This document shows positions 1 to 6,600 of a DNA stretch of 11,332 bases, piece after piece; position 1 is the stretch's first letter, and every line of letters starts with the position of its first letter. Position numbers and translations under genes: made by a program. The notes under the pieces were generated by a model. The model saw only the letters and a list, made by a program, of their open reading frames with translations. It searched no databases and was not told where the DNA came from. The stretch covers positions 1 through 11,332 of the forward strand of contig JAQWQN010000016.1 of assembly GCA_029244465.1 (NCBI GenBank), in the 5' to 3' direction. Source of the DNA: Pseudomonadales bacterium. Lineage in GTDB: Bacteria > Pseudomonadota > Gammaproteobacteria > Pseudomonadales > Azotimanducaceae.

Positions 1-591
1 TAATTCAGAGCGGGCAAGTACATTTCGCAGATGCACCATTCGTTGCCGTGTGTCTGGAATATAGGGACTGTTCGGGTAGCGGGCCATCAGCTGGGCGAAA
101 TCCGTATAGGCGTCGCGAAGTGGTCCCATATCTCTTTTCGATTCATCCACTTTGACCAGACGATCCATCAAACCGGAATTTTCCGAAAACGATGCGAGAC
201 CCTTAATATAAAAGGCATAGTCAATATTGGTATGGTTGGGGTGAAGACGGATAAAGCGGTCTGCTGATGTGCGTGCGCCTTCCAGGTCGGTGGACATGTA
301 GCGTGCATAGATCATTTCTAACTGAGCTTGCTCGGCGTAACGGCCAAATGGAAAGCGGGCTTCCAACCGTTCAAGGCCAGCAATCGCTTGCTGATAATTG
401 CTCGATCTCAGCCAGCGCTGCGCTTCTCGATAGAGTTTTTGTTCGCTCGTCTCAACCTCTTCTTCGAGGGGTGCCTGGTCGTCGTCACCGCCGCCAACAA
501 ACGGCATCCAGCTGCAGCCGCTCAAAACGCCCAACAGCAAGCAGAGGACGGCGAGTGGTTGGTTAAACAAGAATGTTCTAGTTGCGCGCAT
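1..591 (-). CDS. bamD: BamD, outer membrane protein assembly factor (partial, 3' end beyond window)
   Basis: This is the lipoprotein subunit of the BAM complex, which folds beta-barrel proteins into the outer membrane. BamD is its essential TPR scaffold on the periplasmic face. The 197 codons in the window start at ATG 591-589 and read open to base 1. They begin with a lipoprotein signal peptide: a hydrophobic stretch near residues 13-23, then the lipobox LSGC with the acylated Cys at residue 26. A short Gly/Asp/Glu-rich linker follows, then TPR-type helices from about residue 50 (YREAQRWLRSSNYQQAI, FPFGRYAEQAQLEMIYARY, and the HPNHTNIDYAFYIKGL region). These match the BamD/YfiO family. E. 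coli BamD is about 245 residues, so roughly 50 are missing past the edge. It diverges from rluD, the usual gammaproteobacterial arrangement. The upstream GGCGG is a modest ribosome site. Confidence 0.93.
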   Translation of the reverse strand, partial: MRATRTFLFNQPLAVLCLLLGVLSGCSWMPFVGGGDDDQAPLEEEVETSEQKLYREAQRWLRSSNYQQAIAGLERLEARFPFGRYAEQAQLEMIYARYMSTDLEGARTSADRFIRLHPNHTNIDYAFYIKGLASFSENSGLMDRLVKVDESKRDMGPLRDAYTDFAQLMARYPNSPYIPDTRQRMVHLRNVLARSEL

Positions 592-666
592 CAAAATTAC
601 CGCCGGGATTTGGAATGTTTGTCGGATGGTCGCTATTTTTACCAATTTCGGTAGGGTTGCAAGCAA
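592..666. promoter_or_regulatory. Divergent bamD/rluD intergenic region with weak promoter candidates
   Basis: This 75-bp gap must hold the start signals of both bamD (leftward) and rluD (rightward). A possible sigma70-like pair for rluD is TTGGAA at 610-615 and TATTTT at 634-639, spaced 18 bp. AGGG at 653-656 is the ribosome site for the ATG at 667. On the other strand TTGCAA and an A-rich TAAAAAT stretch could serve bamD, but the spacing is poor. These are matches by eye only; no other structure is evident. Confidence 0.3.
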
Positions 667-1653
667 ATGGATGATAAATCACATAACTTGAAAACCGCGA
701 GAGATGCGACTGTGCCGCCGGAGTTGTCCGGTGAGAGATTCGACAAGGCGACTGCGCTTCTGTTCCCGGAGCATTCGCGCGCAGAGATCACCGGATGGAT
801 ACAAGCAGGTGCGGTGCTCCTTGACGGCATGCAGTGCAAACCAAAAGTGCGAGTAAAAGGGGGGGAAAAGGTGTCTTTGGCTGCTTCAGCGCAAGTTCGT
901 GACTATTGGCAAGAACCAGAAGACATCCCCTTGGATATCGTGCATGCAGACAATGACATTCTGGTGTTGAACAAACCGGCTGGATTAGTTGTGCATCCCG
1001 GCGCAGGCAACAACACTGGCACGTTGGTAAACGCTTTGCTCTTCCACTTCCCTGAGCTTAGCGGCGTGCCTCGAGCGGGCGTGGTGCACCGGCTAGACAA
1101 AGAAACGAGTGGGGTCATGGTTATCGCTAAAAATTTGACCACCCATCACGCGCTCGTGGAGATGATTGGAGAACGGCAAGTCAATCGCGAGTATCTGGGA
1201 ATAACTGAAGGCCGGATGATTAGTGGACGAGATGTTAATGAGCCCATTGGGCGTGATCCAAATGTCCGCACGAGACAGGCTGTGCGCGAAGATGGCAAAC
1301 CGGCCTATACTGAGTTTAGGGTCGCTGAGCGGTATCGCACCCACACGCTGGTTCGCGCAAAACTTGGCAGTGGTCGGACACACCAAATTCGAGTGCACTT
1401 GCAATCCATTGGCTATCCCCTGGTTGGCGATAAACGTTATGGCGCGCGGGGAAAGGTCCCTGTGGCCGCGGCACCCGAGTTGCGGGCAAGTTTGCAGGAT
1501 CTTCAGCACGTTGGTCGACAAGCTTTGCATGCCGAACGATTGTCGTTCGTACACCCAATCACGCAAGAGAGGCTGGAATTTGCGGTCCCCTTACCGGTCG
1601 ACTTGACCGAGTTGAGAAACTGGCTGCTCTCAGACAACGAGCAATTGATTTGA
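667..1653 (+). CDS. rluD: RluD, 23S rRNA pseudouridine synthase
   Basis: It converts uridines 1911, 1915 and 1917 (E. coli numbering) in helix 69 of 23S rRNA to pseudouridine, aiding ribosome maturation and translation termination. The 328-residue product matches the length of E. coli RluD (326). An S4 RNA-binding domain occupies about residues 20-75 (ERFDKATALLF, then VLLDG and the VKGGEKV turn). The RsuA/RluA catalytic domain follows. It holds the signature GVVHRLDKETSG at 138-149 with catalytic Asp144, LNKPAGLVVHPG at 101-112, and the GRTHQIRVHL motif at 236-245. The start is the ATG at 667, 10 nt after AGGG. The gene overlaps pgeF by 4 nt, as expected for a translationally coupled rluD-pgeF pair. 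A run of seven G at 859-865 lies inside the S4 domain, but the frame is intact. Confidence 0.95.
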   Translation: MDDKSHNLKTARDATVPPELSGERFDKATALLFPEHSRAEITGWIQAGAVLLDGMQCKPKVRVKGGEKVSLAASAQVRDYWQEPEDIPLDIVHADNDILVLNKPAGLVVHPGAGNNTGTLVNALLFHFPELSGVPRAGVVHRLDKETSGVMVIAKNLTTHHALVEMIGERQVNREYLGITEGRMISGRDVNEPIGRDPNVRTRQAVREDGKPAYTEFRVAERYRTHTLVRAKLGSGRTHQIRVHLQSIGYPLVGDKRYGARGKVPVAAAPELRASLQDLQHVGRQALHAERLSFVHPITQERLEFAVPLPVDLTELRNWLLSDNEQLI

Positions 1654-2375
1654 CCGAGACCCCTAAAAGCTGGCTGCAACCCCGCATGGGCTCTTCTGTC
1701 TCGACCCTTGTGACGACGAGAGAGGCACCGTGGCAGAGTCAGCATTTCAATCTGGCGACCCATGTGGGTGACCAAGCCCACGTTGACAGAAACCGTTGCT
1801 ACGTGTCCCGCGTTCTTGCCGGGTGTGATATCCAGTGGTTACAACAAGTACATGGCGTTGAGTCAGTTTACGTCGATGCCGTTGTTCGCAATGCGCCGGC
1901 CGTTGATGCGATTTGGACGGATCAACCCACCATCGCGCTCGCGATAATGACAGCCGATTGTTTGCCTGTGCTTTTAGCCAGCCGAGACGGCTCGGTGGTT
2001 GCCGCTGCCCATGCTGGTTGGCAGGGTCTAGTTGGCGGGATTCTGACCAAACTCGTTTCATCTCTGCCGGTGCCCGCCAGTGACCTATGCGCCTGGTTGG
2101 GTCCGGCTATCTCGCGACAGCACTATGAAGTGGGCGAAGATGTTTGGGGGAAATTCCCGGCGGAACATTGCTATCCGCATAAGGAAGCGAGTCATCGGAT
2201 GTTGGATCTAGCTGGTATTGCAAAAGCGGAACTTGAGTCGTTAGCGTTGCATCGCGTGGATGAATCGGGCTGTTGTGTTTACGAGCAAAAGAGCTTTTTT
2301 TCCCACCGCGCAAGCCAACATGAGCAACGCCCTGAAGGCAGGTTCGTGACACTGATTGTTCGCCAGCCGCTCTAG
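1650..2375 (+). CDS. pgeF: PgeF (YfiH), peptidoglycan editing factor of the DUF152 family
   Basis: YfiH/PgeF is a cytoplasmic enzyme of the multicopper-oxidase-like DUF152 family. In E. coli it removes mis-incorporated L-Ser from UDP-MurNAc peptide precursors, and relatives act on purine nucleosides. The 241 residues carry the family metal-site residues: QQVHG with His68, MTADCLPV with Cys104, and AAAHAGWQG with His121. The WLGPAIS motif (149-155) and a C-terminal FFSHR also fit. The chosen start is TTG 1650, overlapping the rluD stop by 4 nt (TTGA). It yields an N-terminus that aligns with E. coli YfiH (WLQPRMG against WPQPKG), whereas the ATG at 1686 would remove that segment. The N-terminal loop is odd: after TTRE it lacks the usual Gly-Gly-Val-Ser and is about three residues short. 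Family assignment is firm; the exact substrate is inferred from E. coli. Confidence 0.92.
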   Translation: MTETPKSWLQPRMGSSVSTLVTTREAPWQSQHFNLATHVGDQAHVDRNRCYVSRVLAGCDIQWLQQVHGVESVYVDAVVRNAPAVDAIWTDQPTIALAIMTADCLPVLLASRDGSVVAAAHAGWQGLVGGILTKLVSSLPVPASDLCAWLGPAISRQHYEVGEDVWGKFPAEHCYPHKEASHRMLDLAGIAKAELESLALHRVDESGCCVYEQKSFFSHRASQHEQRPEGRFVTLIVRQPL

Positions 2376-2386
2376 ACCGGCTGGCG
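2361..2386. terminator. Perfect 9-bp GC-rich hairpin across the pgeF stop, possible bidirectional terminator
   Basis: CGCCAGCCG (2361-2369) pairs perfectly with CGGCTGGCG (2378-2386) around the 8-nt loop CTCTAGAC, which contains the pgeF TAG stop (2373-2375). It lies at the convergent junction with the DUF4124 gene, whose stop is 20 bp further on, so it could end transcripts from both sides. No T-run follows on either strand. It is therefore not a canonical intrinsic terminator and may instead stabilise the mRNA ends. Confidence 0.45.
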
Positions 2387-2405
2387 CCATAGAGCGCGCA
2401 ACGAC

Positions 2406-2930
2406 TTAAGCGTCGCAGTTCGCCGTGACGCCTTGCTGTGCCTCGTTGATGCGCTGGGAACGGTCGCTCTCCGAGAGTACCTGTTGCTCACCAGTTTCAT
2501 CAGTGACTCTGATTCGACCGCTGTTGGACAGATTCGTTAGGACCCGTCGTGATCGCTGGCAATTGTCCATTCGGATTTGCTCAATTTGCGCTTGACGCTG
2601 TGCTTCGGCGTCTTGAAGCTTTTCGAGCATGGCTTGCTGACTAGGGTTTAGAGATTCGCTACCGAGGCTTCGAGTAGATTGCGGTCGGACCCTTCTTGAG
2701 TTACCAGTGGATTCGGCGATGGGGGTTGAGTTTTGTGGGCTGGATGGCTGAGTGACCTGGCTCGACACCACTGTTATCTGAGCTGAAGGAACGCCGCGAG
2801 GTTTGCGCTCTGAATAATTGACGACACCGCTAGCATCCACCCAACGGTAGGTGTCTGCAAACGCGACTGGTGAGGTGGCCAGGGTGATCAGCATGACGGT
2901 CACAGCGCTCGTGAAGATGATTTTAGGCAC
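2406..2930 (-). CDS. Exported DUF4124 domain protein of unknown function
   Basis: This is a small predicted periplasmic protein with no established biochemical role. From the GTG at 2930 it is 174 residues. It starts with a signal peptide (MPKIIF, a hydrophobic core, SPVAFA then cleavage before DTYRW). The N-terminal DUF4124 motif follows (YRWVDASGVVNYSERKP). Next come a Ser/Gln/Thr-rich linker and a charged Gln-rich, probably coiled segment (LEKLQDAEAQRQAQIEQIR). The conserved C-terminal block carries DNCQRSRRVLTNL, RIRVTDETGE and a final NC, so two Cys could form a periplasmic disulfide. Longer in-frame starts exist at ATG 3008 and TTG 3080. I prefer GTG 2930 because the 26 codons upstream are rich in ATA and ACA, unlike the rest, and would give an overlong leader. 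No start has a good ribosome site. It diverges from the ilv operon and converges on pgeF. Confidence 0.72.
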   Translation of the reverse strand: MPKIIFTSAVTVMLITLATSPVAFADTYRWVDASGVVNYSERKPRGVPSAQITVVSSQVTQPSSPQNSTPIAESTGNSRRVRPQSTRSLGSESLNPSQQAMLEKLQDAEAQRQAQIEQIRMDNCQRSRRVLTNLSNSGRIRVTDETGEQQVLSESDRSQRINEAQQGVTANCDA

Positions 2931-2964
2931 TGTAAGAAGCTTGCTCGTAAAAGCTGCCTGAAAA

Positions 2965-3000
2965 ACTGTCTGATCTATTGTCACTATCTTTGTCACTCGT
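2965..3000 (+). repeat. Three phased 12-bp units around TTGTCACT
   Basis: The motif TTGTCACT occurs at 2978-2985 and again at 2990-2997, exactly 12 bp apart. A weaker copy with CTGTCTGA starts at 2966, so TGTC recurs at 2967, 2979 and 2991. Same-face spacing of short direct repeats is typical of a protein binding in tandem. The core resembles a Pho box half-site (CTGTCAT), but that element repeats every 11 bp, not 12. The binding factor is unknown. Confidence 0.4.
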
Positions 3001-3149
3001 ATAGCCATGAAACGCTTGCCCGGTAAAAGCACGCCGTGAAATATAGCATAACGGGCCGTTTCTCCGGTTTTTGATGGCAAGAAAATGCTGCCTGGCTCTC
3101 AGTTTGATTGACATAGCGTGCTGATATCACAAGAATACGCGCCTTGTTT

Positions 3150-3177
3150 TTGTCCTGTGTAAGGGAAACGCTAATAA
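3150..3177 (+). promoter_or_regulatory. Possible sigma70 promoter of the ilv operon
   Basis: TTGTCC at 3150-3155 and TAATAA at 3172-3177 are spaced 16 bp and lie about 80 bp before the ilvI start. This gives a transcript start near 3184 and a leader of roughly 75 nt. The match is only moderate and made by eye; other AT-rich hexamers nearby could serve instead. Confidence 0.28.
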
Positions 3178-3257
3178 ATCAAAGAGTTAGCCTTTTTTAA
3201 GCATTAGGGCAACACGCACTCATGTAATTTTAAAAGACCAATACAGAGGGACGTCCA

Positions 3258-5027
3258 ATGACCGACATGTTGTCGGGCGGTGACATGCTCATACGCGCAC
3301 TTCAAGACGAAGGTGTCGACATCGTGTTCGGCTACCCGGGTGGTGCTGTGTTACATATATACGACGCGATTTTTCGACAACAAAAGGTTGAACATATTCT
3401 CGTGCGTCACGAGCAGGCGGCGACCCACATGGCGGATGGGTATGCCCGTGCGACGGGGCGGCCTGGGGTCGTTTTGGTGACCTCTGGTCCAGGCGCAACG
3501 AATGCCATTACAGGCATTGCTACGGCCTATATGGACAGTATTCCGATGGTCGTGATCTCCGGGCAGGTGCCCAATGAGTTGGTTGGTACTGACGCGTTTC
3601 AAGAGACAGACATGGTTGGGGTCTCGCGTCCTGTGGTGAAACACAGCTTCATGGTCAAGGAAGCCAAGGAAATTCCGGACGTGGTGCACAAAGCGTTTCA
3701 TATTGCGACCACGGGGAGACCTGGCCCCGTAGTTATCGATGTCCCTAAAGATACGACCGACCCCGCTGACTTAGCCGCGTATATTCGGCCAACAGATGTG
3801 CGCTTGCGAAGTTATACCCCCGCGACTACTGGAAATGGCAGACAAATTCGCAAGGCGTTAGAGGCGTTGGTCGCGGCTGAACGCCCGGTACTCTATGTTG
3901 GCGGCGGTGTGGTGCAAGCAGACGGTAGCGATGCGCTCAGAAAGCTCGTCCGTATGCTGAGATGCCCAGTAACAAATACGCTCATGGGACTCGGTGCGTA
4001 CCCGGGAGAAGATGACCTCTGTATCGGCATGTTAGGTATGCATGGTACATATGAAGCGAATATGGTTATGCATGAAACGGACCTAATTTTTGCGATCGGT
4101 GCGCGCTTTGATGACCGAGTCACCAACGACCCGTCTAAATTCGCGCCGAACGCCACGATTGTCCATGTCGACGTTGACCCGGCTTCTATTTCTAAAATTG
4201 TTGGCGTTGATATCCCGATAGTAGGCAACGCAAAACTTGTTCTCGAAGAGCTTGTCTTAAATGCTGAAGCACACCTAGAGACACTCTCTAAATCCGAAAA
4301 GCTAGCGTTTCAAGATCGCGGCTTACGCTGGTGGTCACAGATCAATGAGTGGCGTCGTCAACATGGTCTCAACCACCGTTTAGAAGCCAACCCAGATCAA
4401 CCTATCCTGCCGCAGTTGGCTATCCAGGTGCTGTATAAAGTTACCAATGGCGATGCGTACGTTGCCTCAGATGTTGGCCAGCACCAAATGTTTGCGGCCC
4501 AGTACTACCACTTTCCAGAGCCGAAGCGGTGGATCAACTCTGGTGGGCTTGGCACTATGGGGTTCGGGCTGCCGGCCGCGATGGGTGTGCAGATGGCTTA
4601 CCCAGATGCCACGGTTGCCTGTGTGACAGGTGAAGGTAGCTTTATGATGAACATGCAGGAGCTTTCGACCTGCTTACAATATGGATTGCCGATTAAGATT
4701 TTGAACCTCAATAACCAAGCCTTGGGCATGGTGAAGCAGTGGCAAGACATGCAGTACGGTGGTCGGCATTCCCACAGTACCTATAGCGATTCCCTCCCTG
4801 ATTTTAAAACGTTAGTTGAAGCGTTCGGTCACGTTGGCTTTAAAGTTACCAATGCTAGTGAATTAGAGCCTGTGATGGCGGAGGCTTTCGGCGATAAGCT
4901 CCGCCAGCGACTTGTGTTCATCGATGTCTGGGTTGACCCGCACGAACACGTCTATCCCATGGCGATAAAGGGTGGCTCTATGCGCGACATGGTGCTGAGT
5001 AAGTCCACGCGTCAAGAGGCAGAGTGA
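3258..5027 (+). CDS. ilvI: Acetolactate synthase large (catalytic) subunit
   Basis: It catalyses the first shared step of branched-chain amino acid synthesis: two pyruvate to acetolactate, or pyruvate plus 2-ketobutyrate to acetohydroxybutyrate, using ThDP, Mg2+ and FAD. All three domains of the 589-residue product are visible. The N-terminal PYR domain has the catalytic Glu52 (VRHEQAATHMADGYARATG) and TSGPGATN (75-82). The central FAD domain has the GARFDDRVT region (281-289). The C-terminal ThDP domain carries GEGSFMMN (458-465) and ends in LNLNN (482-486), with QWQDMQYGGRHSHS (494-507). The ThDP motif has Glu where most family members have GDG. GAGGG at 3246-3250 is a good ribosome site 7 nt before ATG. 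Sequence and pairing with ilvH resemble E. coli IlvI (isozyme III) more than IlvB/IlvG; ilvB is an alternative symbol. It is the first gene of the operon. Confidence 0.95.
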   Translation: MTDMLSGGDMLIRALQDEGVDIVFGYPGGAVLHIYDAIFRQQKVEHILVRHEQAATHMADGYARATGRPGVVLVTSGPGATNAITGIATAYMDSIPMVVISGQVPNELVGTDAFQETDMVGVSRPVVKHSFMVKEAKEIPDVVHKAFHIATTGRPGPVVIDVPKDTTDPADLAAYIRPTDVRLRSYTPATTGNGRQIRKALEALVAAERPVLYVGGGVVQADGSDALRKLVRMLRCPVTNTLMGLGAYPGEDDLCIGMLGMHGTYEANMVMHETDLIFAIGARFDDRVTNDPSKFAPNATIVHVDVDPASISKIVGVDIPIVGNAKLVLEELVLNAEAHLETLSKSEKLAFQDRGLRWWSQINEWRRQHGLNHRLEANPDQPILPQLAIQVLYKVTNGDAYVASDVGQHQMFAAQYYHFPEPKRWINSGGLGTMGFGLPAAMGVQMAYPDATVACVTGEGSFMMNMQELSTCLQYGLPIKILNLNNQALGMVKQWQDMQYGGRHSHSTYSDSLPDFKTLVEAFGHVGFKVTNASELEPVMAEAFGDKLRQRLVFIDVWVDPHEHVYPMAIKGGSMRDMVLSKSTRQEAE

Positions 5028-5518
5028 TGAGGAGAATCCTGGCCGTTCTGATCGAAAATGAAGCCGGTGCTCTTTCCAGGGTTGTGGGTTTGTTTTCGCA
5101 GCGGAACTTCAACATAGAGTCTCTCACCGTTGCGCCAACGGAAGATGCCACCCTGTCGCGAATCACAATAACGACCGCTGCTGATTCCGGGACAACAGAA
5201 CAAATCATTAAGCAACTCTACAAATTGGTAGAAGTGGTTAAAGTGATGGACCTCGGTGAAGGAGATCATCTCGAGCGGGAACTCATGCTCGTGAAAGTAC
5301 GCACCGATGAAACGAGTCGTCAAGAACTGAAACGTACTGCCGATATCTTTCGCGGGCAGATAGTGGATGTAACTGAGGACACTTATACCGTTCAATTGGT
5401 CGGTCCATCGGATAAGCTTGAGGCATTTATACGAGCGTTAGGAAAAATTCCAATTCTCGAGGTTGTGCGCAGTGGCGTCTCCGGCATTGGCCGGGGTAAT
5501 CGCATGCTAGCGCTCTGA
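5027..5518 (+). CDS. ilvH: Acetolactate synthase small (regulatory) subunit
   Basis: This subunit binds the catalytic subunit, activates it and confers feedback inhibition by valine. From ATG 5027 the protein is 163 residues, the standard IlvH length, starting MRRILAVLIENEAGALSRVV. An in-frame GTG at 5024 would add only one Met. The N-terminal ACT domain (about 1-75) includes NEAGALSRVVGLFSQRNFNI, the effector-binding loop, and SLTVAPTEDATLSRITI. The C-terminal domain (about 80-163) has ELMLVKVRTDETSRQEL and the VVRSGVSGIGRG ending. The ATG shares its A with the ilvI TGA stop (TGATG), which implies translational coupling and balanced subunit amounts. Confidence 0.95.
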   Translation: MRRILAVLIENEAGALSRVVGLFSQRNFNIESLTVAPTEDATLSRITITTAADSGTTEQIIKQLYKLVEVVKVMDLGEGDHLERELMLVKVRTDETSRQELKRTADIFRGQIVDVTEDTYTVQLVGPSDKLEAFIRALGKIPILEVVRSGVSGIGRGNRMLAL

Positions 5519-5551
5519 CTTCGAATTACTTCATCTCTATAAGGGGGAACA

Positions 5552-6571
5552 ATGCAGGTTTACTACGACAAAGATGCTGATCTATCGCTGATTCAAAATA
5601 TGAAAGTCGTCGTCGTGGGCTACGGTTCACAAGGACACGCACACGCCAATAACTTGCGCGATTCAGGGGTAAAAGAGGTCGTTGTTGGACTTCGCGCTGG
5701 ATCGGGATCTTGGCCCAAGGCTGAGAATGCGGGATTTCAAGTTCAGGAAGTCGCTGAAGCGGTGACGGGCGCTGATTTGGTCATGATCCTCGTGCCCGAT
5801 GAGTTGCAACCGGCGCTTTATCGAGATGACCTTGAGCCGAATATGAAAGAGGGTGCCACGATGGCGTTTGCCCACGGCTTCAATGTCCACTTCGAATTGA
5901 TTGTTCCGCGGACCGACTTGGATGTAATTATGATCGCGCCGAAGGGACCTGGGCATACGGTCCGTTCAACTTACGTTGCGGGTGGTGGCGTGCCAAGTTT
6001 GATCGCAATCGCACAGGATGCGACGGGTCACGCGAAGAACATCGCACTATCGTACGCTTCTGGAAATGGCGGCGGTCGCGCAGGAATCATTGAAACGAAC
6101 TTTCGTGAAGAAACTGAGACCGATTTATTTGGTGAGCAGACTGTGCTTTGTGGGGGTGCGGCGGCACTTGTGCAAGCTGGTTTCGAAACGCTCGTAGAGG
6201 CCGGCTACGCGCCTGAGATGGCCTACTTTGAATGTCTACACGAACTCAAACTGATCGTGGACCTTTTCTATGAAGGTGGTGTTGCGAACATGTGGTATTC
6301 GGTATCAAACACAGCCGAGTACGGCGGTTTGACACGTGGTCCTCGCATCGTAACCGAGGAAACGAAGCAAGAGATGAAGCGCATCCTCGAAGAAATTCAA
6401 AACGGACAATTTGCGAAAGAGTTTGTTTCTGAGAACCAAGCTGGGGCGCCGGGTATTCGCGCGAGGCGGCGTATCTCGCAGGGCCATCAAATCGAAGAAG
6501 TGGGAGCAAAACTACGTGGTATGATGCCCTGGATACAAGAAAACAGACTGGTTGATAAGGAGATTAACTAG
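5552..6571 (+). CDS. ilvC: Ketol-acid reductoisomerase, class I, NADPH type
   Basis: It rearranges and reduces acetolactate (or acetohydroxybutyrate) to the dihydroxy acid, the second step of valine and isoleucine synthesis. The 339 residues match the short class I family. The Rossmann domain has GYGSQGHAHANNL from residue 23, and the loop LRAGSGS (47-53), whose Arg and Ser residues favour NADPH. The catalytic knotted domain shows Lys131 in APKGPGHTVRSTY, metal ligands Asp191 and Glu195 in ETDLFGEQTVLCGG, Glu227 and Glu231 in ECLHELKLIVDL, and Ser252 in WYSVSNTAEYGG. It ends with the typical GAKLRGMMPWI. A strong AAGGGGG ribosome site precedes the ATG, and the gap to ilvH is 33 nt with no terminator, so it is the third gene of the operon. 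Confidence 0.97.
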   Translation: MQVYYDKDADLSLIQNMKVVVVGYGSQGHAHANNLRDSGVKEVVVGLRAGSGSWPKAENAGFQVQEVAEAVTGADLVMILVPDELQPALYRDDLEPNMKEGATMAFAHGFNVHFELIVPRTDLDVIMIAPKGPGHTVRSTYVAGGGVPSLIAIAQDATGHAKNIALSYASGNGGGRAGIIETNFREETETDLFGEQTVLCGGAAALVQAGFETLVEAGYAPEMAYFECLHELKLIVDLFYEGGVANMWYSVSNTAEYGGLTRGPRIVTEETKQEMKRILEEIQNGQFAKEFVSENQAGAPGIRARRRISQGHQIEEVGAKLRGMMPWIQENRLVDKEIN

Positions 6572-6600
6572 TTCGTAGTTGGCAATAGCTGGAGACAGAT

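Larger units (their letters stand above)
2931..3257. promoter_or_regulatory. Divergent intergenic region between the DUF4124 gene and ilvI
   Basis: These 327 bp are richer in A+T than the flanking genes and contain no convincing gene. On the minus strand TGCTATATT (3048-3040) resembles an extended -10 element and would start the DUF4124 transcript near 3033. If the GTG at 2930 is used, that leaves a leader of about 100 nt. Three phased repeats sit inside that leader (2965-3000). On the plus side a weak promoter candidate for ilvI lies at 3150-3177. I see no leader peptide with runs of Ile, Val or Leu codons and no attenuator hairpin with a T-run before ilvI, so E. coli-style attenuation is not supported. 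Confidence 0.4.

Noticed and set aside
267..654. Plus-strand open frames of 99 and 108 codons over the first 650 bases
   Set aside because: They are antisense to bamD, whose minus-strand translation is clearly BamD with a lipobox and TPR helices. The plus-strand products resemble nothing.
859..865. Seven consecutive G in rluD as a possible phase-variation tract
   Set aside because: It is short, encodes the conserved Gly-Gly turn of the S4 domain, and an essential-type rRNA modification gene is an unlikely phase-variable target.
1093..1566. 157-codon minus-strand frame inside rluD
   Set aside because: It is a shadow of rluD. The plus-strand frame has intact RluD motifs, and the minus product has no recognisable domain.
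2293..2301. CT7 run after AAAAGAGC in pgeF, looking like a terminator or slippage site
   Set aside because: The preceding stem is only about 3 bp, and the run encodes Phe-Phe of the conserved FFSHR motif, so the frame explains it.
3178..3257. Possible ilv leader peptide and attenuator before ilvI
   Set aside because: The only ATG there is followed at once by a stop, no run of Ile/Val/Leu codons exists, and no hairpin plus T-run was found.
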